Below are positions 58,990 through 64,000 of a stretch of 64,000 nucleotides of DNA, in pieces. The translations under genes and the position numbers were made by a program. Below the pieces are notes generated by a model, which did not search any database, was not told the origin of the DNA, and saw only the letters and a list, made by a program, of their open reading frames with translations. Source of the DNA: Rhexocercosporidium sp. MPI-PUGE-AT-0058 (Eukaryota; Ascomycota; Leotiomycetes; Helotiales); the NCBI GenBank assembly GCA_020746875.1, contig JAGTJL010000002.1, positions 2,356,001-2,420,000 of the forward strand, written 5' to 3'. The stretch's first letter is position 1; the number at the start of each line of letters is the position of its first letter.

Positions 58990-59822
58990 GGCGAATACGA
59001 ATAGAAATGTCAAAAGAATGTAGAGGGAGAGAAGCTTGAGAAAATGAGAAATCTAGCGGTCTCGGCTACAATTATACCGGAATAGAGGTCATTAGGATTG
59101 GGGTCCAGGTCGAGCCCCACCCTTGGGTTGGGGAAAGCGGGTTGGAGGTTTTGAGGGCAGGATATGGGCACTGGGCTGGTCGAATCATTATCTTGAATTG
59201 GAAATCTTCGGCTATTGAAATCGCCCAACCACCCGGCAAATGACGGAGCACAGCAGGCTGATGATGCGATGCTTTTGATGTTTTTAGACTCGAAGAATTA
59301 CTACATTCGAGTCATTGAGCGTTAGAAGCACTCACGAGGGAAGTGTCAGCTGTGCAGACGATTTTCGACGGCGCGATTTTGTCTGCATGTGCAACTGAAG
59401 CTCAATGCGCCCGAACCTCGTCTATCATTTGCCATTTAGGTCGTCATCATCGGATGCTTTTCAACGGGTACGGAGTTAGTGTTTGTTCTCCAAATTATCT
59501 TTTTTAAGCTGATTGAAGGTGCTGTGTATTTTTGACTTCTTGGCCGAGGTCTATACCCTCTTATAGAGTTGTACTACGTTCAGGAACCACAGGGTGGGTG
59601 GATGGGAGGTTTCAAAGCTTCCAGCTGGGGATGGAGGAATGGAGCTGCTTTAAACTATTCCCCTTACAGAGTATATTTGTTCCTCGAAGTGGAAGCATTA
59701 TGATCTTCTAATAGAAAGATGCAGCGAAGAGAACCACAACAATTACCTCATATCAAACTCCTTCACCAGACAATTTGTCTCGCCGCTCAAACAGACCCTC
59801 GATCTCACCAAGCTACCTGCTT
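58990..59822. other. Intergenic with cytochrome b2 promoter
   Basis: TATAAT at 59071-59076 (minus strand), about 82 nt upstream of the cytochrome b2 ATG. No gene seen. Confidence 0.5.
59071..59076 (-). promoter_or_regulatory. TATA-like element for the cytochrome b2 gene
   Basis: TATAAT on the minus strand, about 82 nt upstream of the ATG at 58989. Confidence 0.45.
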
Positions 59823-60947
59823 CTACAAAGCTCTAAACCCACTGTTGAAGCTAATATCCACATCCGGCACATAAAAATCAGCAAAGCCTCTATCAAAGGT
59901 TAAACAGTTGTCGGCGTTCGGAGTCAGCGAGAAGGAGAAATAGACACAATTAAATCCTCCATCACAGATGTCCCCGCATTCCTTGTAGGTATCGGCGTGT
60001 TGCGTGGTCACACTATTTGGACTCAAGACATATGAGGCCCCACAGATAGGAGTGAAGATGCCACCGTTGCTGGCTTCGAAGTCGCCGTCTGTGCAGTAGG
60101 ATGGGATGATTTCTGCGGGCGGTTGTGGTGGAGGGACGTGGATGGTCTCGGTTGCTGTTGGAGGCCCAATGAGGTCCTGTTATTTTGTTAAGATTGAGGG
60201 TGTGTTCATGTTAGATGGGTACTTACAACTGTAGTCGTGGTGGACAGTATGGTAGTTGTTGGTATGGTTACATGAATTGTATTCTATTTGTTATCAGCAA
60301 TCTGGAGGGTTGATCCTGTGAAGTGTTGTTGGAAGAAGACCTTTTCAATGATAGTCAACGCAGAAGCAGTGATAAATCGACTGACAACGCTCACTGGTGT
60401 GACCAGGCATGAACAGGCGCTGCTGATGAGGCTAGGAGCGTAAGTGCCAGCCTTCCCTGGGCACTTATCCAATCGCTCATCACGGTCACGTGTTGCCTTT
60501 GGAGTCAAGGTAATAGTCGGGTTGGCTGCCGGGATTGTGTTGGTCTTCGTAGCCACCCTGTACAAGATGTTAGTACAAAATTTCCAAGTCTTCAGGTAAC
60601 AAAAGACTTACACGACATTGGTGATGAATGATGTAGCATCAGTGACTCGAGCCGTGAGTGTGACAGTGGCCTTTGGAGTGATCGTCGAGATATCCGTGTA
60701 AGTGATATATGTGCTGCAGAAAGCACTGGCACTGGATGCGTACTTCTTGTCCACGAAGATTCGGTACAGATTGTCACTGTGGCACTGTTTTTGTAAGCAC
60801 GTTTTCAAATGGGCATTGCTCGGGGTAAGGGTGGCTCACCTGTGGAAGGCCGCGCTTGTTGAAGCTCTCAGGGGCAAGGCGAGGAAGAGACTGAGGAGCG
60901 GCAGAGGCAAGGGTGGCACCCAGAAACAATCCGGCGATGAGTTTCAT
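59823..60947 (-). CDS. Secreted cysteine-rich protein with PAN/apple-like C terminus, 302 aa
   Basis: Five exons, 60947-60840, 60784-60612, 60557-60341, 60283-60227 and 60176-59823, with introns of 55, 54, 57 and 50 nt, joining in frame to 302 aa. The third intron uses a weak GTCTTC donor. A signal peptide is clear (MKLIAGLFLGATLASA), followed by a possible KR processing site at about residue 32. The middle is Thr-rich with two related TPKAT units (ITPKATVTL, then LTPKATRDR) and cysteines in CSCLV. A Thr/Pro linker follows (TTTILSTTTTV, then PPPQPPAE). The C-terminal ~90 residues contain spaced cysteines (CTDGDF, CGAS, CGDICDGGFNCVYFSF, NCLTF), reminiscent of PAN/apple modules in fungal secreted proteins. 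Likely extracellular or cell-wall associated and O-glycosylated. The PAN assignment is tentative. Confidence 0.78.
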
Positions 60948-62040
60948 GGTGAATTAATCTGAATGGAGATTGTAGCTAGAGAGCGAATTAGATGGGAGTG
61001 ATGAGGTGAAGAATGCAATGACAGAGATGAGACGAGACGCAACTCTTATATGTTTCTGGACTTGCGGGAATTTGAATTCCACTCGAGTTGCTTCCCCAAT
61101 ACTGCGGCTGAAGTTCATGATCTCCGTCATCCAAAGCCCTAGGAGGCATTAATATGAGCTTCTGAAGATGAGATTTTGCTTCTTTTCAGGCGTTATGGAA
61201 CAGCAGGTGGAATTAGAGAAGTCATTACTCTACTCTTAGCTGTCAGCTACATTGATCTTCAGGCTATGGGCAACTGAAGGATGGATTCCGGCAGGCACCT
61301 ACTACTGCTTCCTCAAAGTGCAAAGCCATCAGAAGAGGTTGCCGAGACAGATGGCAGCAGCTGTCTTGAGTCAACTCCAAGTATTGATCTCGGGTTGATC
61401 GCTCCCGTGAAGGGAGCGACGACGGGAAGCTGCATATTGAGTTCGAAGAGATCTCCAGCTCTTACAAGGACAAATTTCAGATGAAAAATGCATCCACGGT
61501 GACTGGAATTTGGCAAGAGAAGTATGGCCTGGATCATTGAGGCTAAGGAAATGCAGGAAAGTGGCCGAGGACCATCTCGCTTAATTTCTCACAAATATCA
61601 TGTATTCCCTTTCCAACCCCTGACATGCCTAACTTACGCTGTCGTGTGGAATCCCACTAGCATCCGAAGTTAAGATTTCGATACTATCTGCGGGGTTTTC
61701 TTCCAATATTGTCTCTTGCTCCCGAAACCAGTACGATAAAAGTCTCAATCCGCTTGAATCTGAGAAGTTTGGCACATTGCTTACCAGAATCTATACTCTT
61801 GACAGCGCAAGATATCAGACACGACTAAGTATAGAAAAAGATTTGGGGTTCTTTATTTGATCATAGAGCTATCAAAAATCTAAGATGAAACATGTTCTTT
61901 GCTACTGCACTCCCACATCACCGCGAGGCGATCAGAAAAACGCAGAAAATAACGACTTGACGTGACGGGAAATTCAACGAGTTCACAACCATGCGGTCAG
62001 TCTTAGCCATGAAGTGACGTACCAAAAAATGACGCTTGAT
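60948..62040. other. Intergenic, about 1.1 kb
   Basis: Promoter of the secreted protein (TATA at 61045-61050) and 3' flank of the N-acetyltransferase gene. No other gene seen. Confidence 0.5.
61045..61050 (-). promoter_or_regulatory. TATA box for the secreted protein gene
   Basis: TATAAG on the minus strand, about 100 nt upstream of the ATG at 60947. Confidence 0.45.
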
Positions 62041-63074
62041 TCAACCCTTCAGCTCGGAAACTATGCCTCTAATACCTGCCCGCTCCCTACTCGACAAGAC
62101 AAGCCCAAAATGCTCCTTGAGAGCCCCAACCCGCTCCTCCTCCGTAGCACACTTCACCACAACCTCCGACTTCTGGCGAATCCTTTTCTTCACCGTAGCT
62201 CCGGAAAGAGTCACAGCGCCAACAATATCATCCAAGCCCTCATCGAAAATCATTTTCGAGCCAAGGACCATATACGTAAACATGGAAGTTCGCCTCGTCG
62301 AAGTTGCGTAATTCATCACCTCGAAGTCCTGTGCGGTGAACTCGGTCATGCCAAAGCAGTATTTCGTCGTCCAGTCATCTAAGGTAGTGTTGCGATGTTG
62401 CATTACCCAGAGGCCTTGCATGACAGGATTCGATGGCTCTTGGTAAATCAATCTTGACTCTGCATCTGTTGCGCCCCATTTCACTGTCTCTCCATGGGTG
62501 AGATGGATGGGTCGGGTAGGTCCACTTGCTGAACAGATGGATTAGCATGGTTCTGATCATGAACTTTCAGCACTTACATCCGAACCCGACGTCTACTACG
62601 TAGACGCCGCTATCCATACAAACGAGAAGAACTTGATGGTCCCTGAATATCTCGTTAGCATCCGTCAGACGTCTTCTAAGCGACCCGACAGGAAGTATTC
62701 AGCAATACATACCAACCGTTATAATTCTCAGATCCCATGACTCTAGCGCCAGTCGATATAACCTCGAATCCCAAACTCTTCAGAATCGTTCCAAAGAACA
62801 GGTTCTGCTCCATACAGTAGCCACCCCGTCCTCTTTTAGACCCGATCATCTTTTCGAAAAGGTCCTCTAGGTCAAGTGAGATGATTCGGTCTTGTGAGTA
62901 GTGGAGTGAGAGATTCTCAAATGGGATCGACGCCAGATGGCATTTCTGTAGGATGGATAAATACTTTAGAGCGTCTGCTGAACGAGGTTTTTCTGGTACT
63001 GAGGGTTTGAACCTCTTCCCAGAAAGGGAGATGTGGGAGAGATAGGAGTTGATCTGTTCTGTTGTGTACTTCAT
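62041..63074 (-). CDS. Arylamine N-acetyltransferase (NAT), 304 aa
   Basis: Three exons, 63074-62713, 62642-62578 and 62528-62041, with introns of 70 and 49 nt, joining in frame to 304 aa, about the usual NAT length. The cysteine-protease-like triad of the family is complete: Cys87 in RGGYCMEQN, His123 in NGWDHQVLLV and Asp138 in VVDVGFG. The intron joints fall beside the His and Asp motifs, and correct splicing is needed for both. NAT enzymes transfer acetyl (in some fungi malonyl) from CoA to aromatic amines and hydrazines. In Fusarium a NAT (FDB2) detoxifies aminophenols derived from plant benzoxazolinones. This one is probably cytosolic; substrate and acyl donor are not readable. It is divergently transcribed from the M20 amidohydrolase, about 590 nt apart, so the two may share a promoter region. 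Confidence 0.94.
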
Positions 63075-63664
63075 ATTGTGAGTTTTGATAATGACCTTCG
63101 ATGGAGTAAATGTAGGTCATATATGTCCGAAGGGTGTAATCTCAAAGTTTATATCGGCCTCCAAGTGCTTTCTTACAAGAGGATCTTACATTTTGCTGAG
63201 CTGATCGGCATTACCTAATTGAATTGTCTTCTTCTTGTCATGAAGCTGGACCTCGAAGAGTTGACAAATACCGACGTCATGAGCAATTGGTAATAAGGAG
63301 GCGAAAAGGATAACTAATGTGGGAATGGCTTTTCCGACTATCTGAATTCCAATTCAATCCATTTGAGTTACAGGAAACCTATTGATGCAATCCTTGGGGG
63401 ACAATGGGCTATGTTTGGGGTCGTTGTCCAAATGACATGCCGGGAGTTTTGTCCGGCAAAGTCCTGGAGCATCTTGCCGGCATCGCGAACAAAATACACT
63501 TATCTCCTTACATCCCACTTTCAACGCGGCTGGAATTCCCATCGCGACAGAGGGAAAATGACTCTATTCCAATCGATTCTGTGGCGTCTTGCCATAAGTA
63601 GTTTCTATTCCGCTCCAGATTGAAAGTTACGTCTGCAGAATTCTCGTCCAGATAACAACTCCCA
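63075..63664. other. Divergent promoter region between NAT and M20 genes
   Basis: 590 nt between two divergent start codons. TATAAA at 63148-63153 serves the NAT side. No gene seen. Confidence 0.5.
63148..63153 (-). promoter_or_regulatory. TATA box for the N-acetyltransferase gene
   Basis: TATAAA on the minus strand, about 75 nt upstream of the ATG at 63074. Confidence 0.5.
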
Positions 63665-64000
63665 ATGACTTCCTACCAAAACATCCGAATCAATAGCGAC
63701 CGACTCAACAGCACTCTACAGTCCACATGTACATCATGGGGAGCTCTATCCAACTCCACGGGAATGCGCCGGCTCGCGCTGAGCCAGGAGGACAAAGAGG
63801 TTAGAGATTGGCTTGTGCAAGAGTGTAAATCTCTGGGTTGCGATGTGAAGGTGGACCAGATGGGCAACATATTCGCGACTCGAGCAGGCGCGTCGAAAGA
63901 CCATAAGCCGATTGGAATGGGTAGCCATTTCGATACTCAACCAGCTGGTATGTTCTCACTCTCAGCGAATTCCTCTCAAAACTTATTGAGTTGCAGGTGG
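63665..64000 (+). CDS. M20-family amidohydrolase (N-carbamoyl amino acid hydrolase type), 5' part only
   Basis: Exon 1 is 63665-63947 (94 codons plus one base). A 49-nt intron (GTATGT to CAG) ends at 63996, and exon 2 begins with the last four bases of the window, so the gene is truncated by the edge. The visible N terminus has LSNSTGMRRLALSQEDKEVRDWL, then DQMGNIFATRAG, then GMGSHFDTQPAG, which after splicing should continue with another Gly. GSHFDTQP contains the first metal-ligand histidine of the di-metal M20 peptidase / ureidopropionase / allantoate amidohydrolase group. Members hydrolyse N-carbamoyl amino acids, beta-ureidopropionate or allantoate in nitrogen and pyrimidine catabolism. 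Which one cannot be said from this fragment. Confidence 0.88.
   Translation, partial: MTSYQNIRINSDRLNSTLQSTCTSWGALSNSTGMRRLALSQEDKEVRDWLVQECKSLGCDVKVDQMGNIFATRAGASKDHKPIGMGSHFDTQPAGMFSLSANSSQNLLSCRW

Overview
The window is nuclear DNA of a filamentous ascomycete (Pezizomycotina). A leotiomycete-type fungus is my best guess, but the class is not established. The evidence is many short spliceosomal introns (mostly 46-125 nt, with GTAWGT donors, CTAAC/CTGAC branch points and YAG acceptors), CT-rich 5' leaders, and fungal gene families: a PTH11/SAT4-type seven-helix protein, a Zn2Cys6 regulator, a Dal5/Tna1-type MFS carrier and a GPI-anchored copper-only SOD. I rebuilt exon structures by hand; every model listed as intact has a continuous frame across its introns. 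I saw no tRNA, rRNA, CRISPR array or intact transposon.

Layout. 0-8 kb: a small acidic/basic protein of unknown function, a membrane-anchored alpha/beta hydrolase and a four-exon hexose transporter, all on the minus strand. 8-25 kb: a 1217-aa C2H2 zinc-finger protein (minus) behind a 4.2 kb upstream block rich in simple repeats, a nine-exon anion:cation symporter (plus) followed by a long CTTT microsatellite, a DUF202 membrane protein (minus) and a Zn2Cys6 transcription factor (minus). 24.5-32 kb holds no gene I can defend.

32-46 kb: an unrecognised 219-aa protein, a serine beta-lactamase-like hydrolase and a class V PLP enzyme related to the NifS-like half of molybdenum-cofactor sulfurase. 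Next come a tiny three-exon gene for V-ATPase subunit f (RNASEK / yeast YPR170W-B family), a decayed SAM-methyltransferase pseudogene and a Myb/SANT-like protein. 46-64 kb: the seven-helix membrane protein, the copper-only SOD, a cysteine-cluster protein, cytochrome b2 (L-lactate dehydrogenase), a secreted cysteine-rich PAN-like protein, an arylamine N-acetyltransferase and the 5' end of an M20 amidohydrolase cut by the window edge.

The genes do not form one obvious pathway. Two local groupings deserve attention: the beta-lactamase-like hydrolase, class V PLP enzyme and dead methyltransferase between 32 and 43 kb, which might be the remains of a metabolic cluster, and the divergent N-acetyltransferase / M20 pair at 62-64 kb. 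I found no clearly new biological system. The most useful non-obvious results are the fragmented V-ATPase subunit f gene and the multi-lesion methyltransferase pseudogene.
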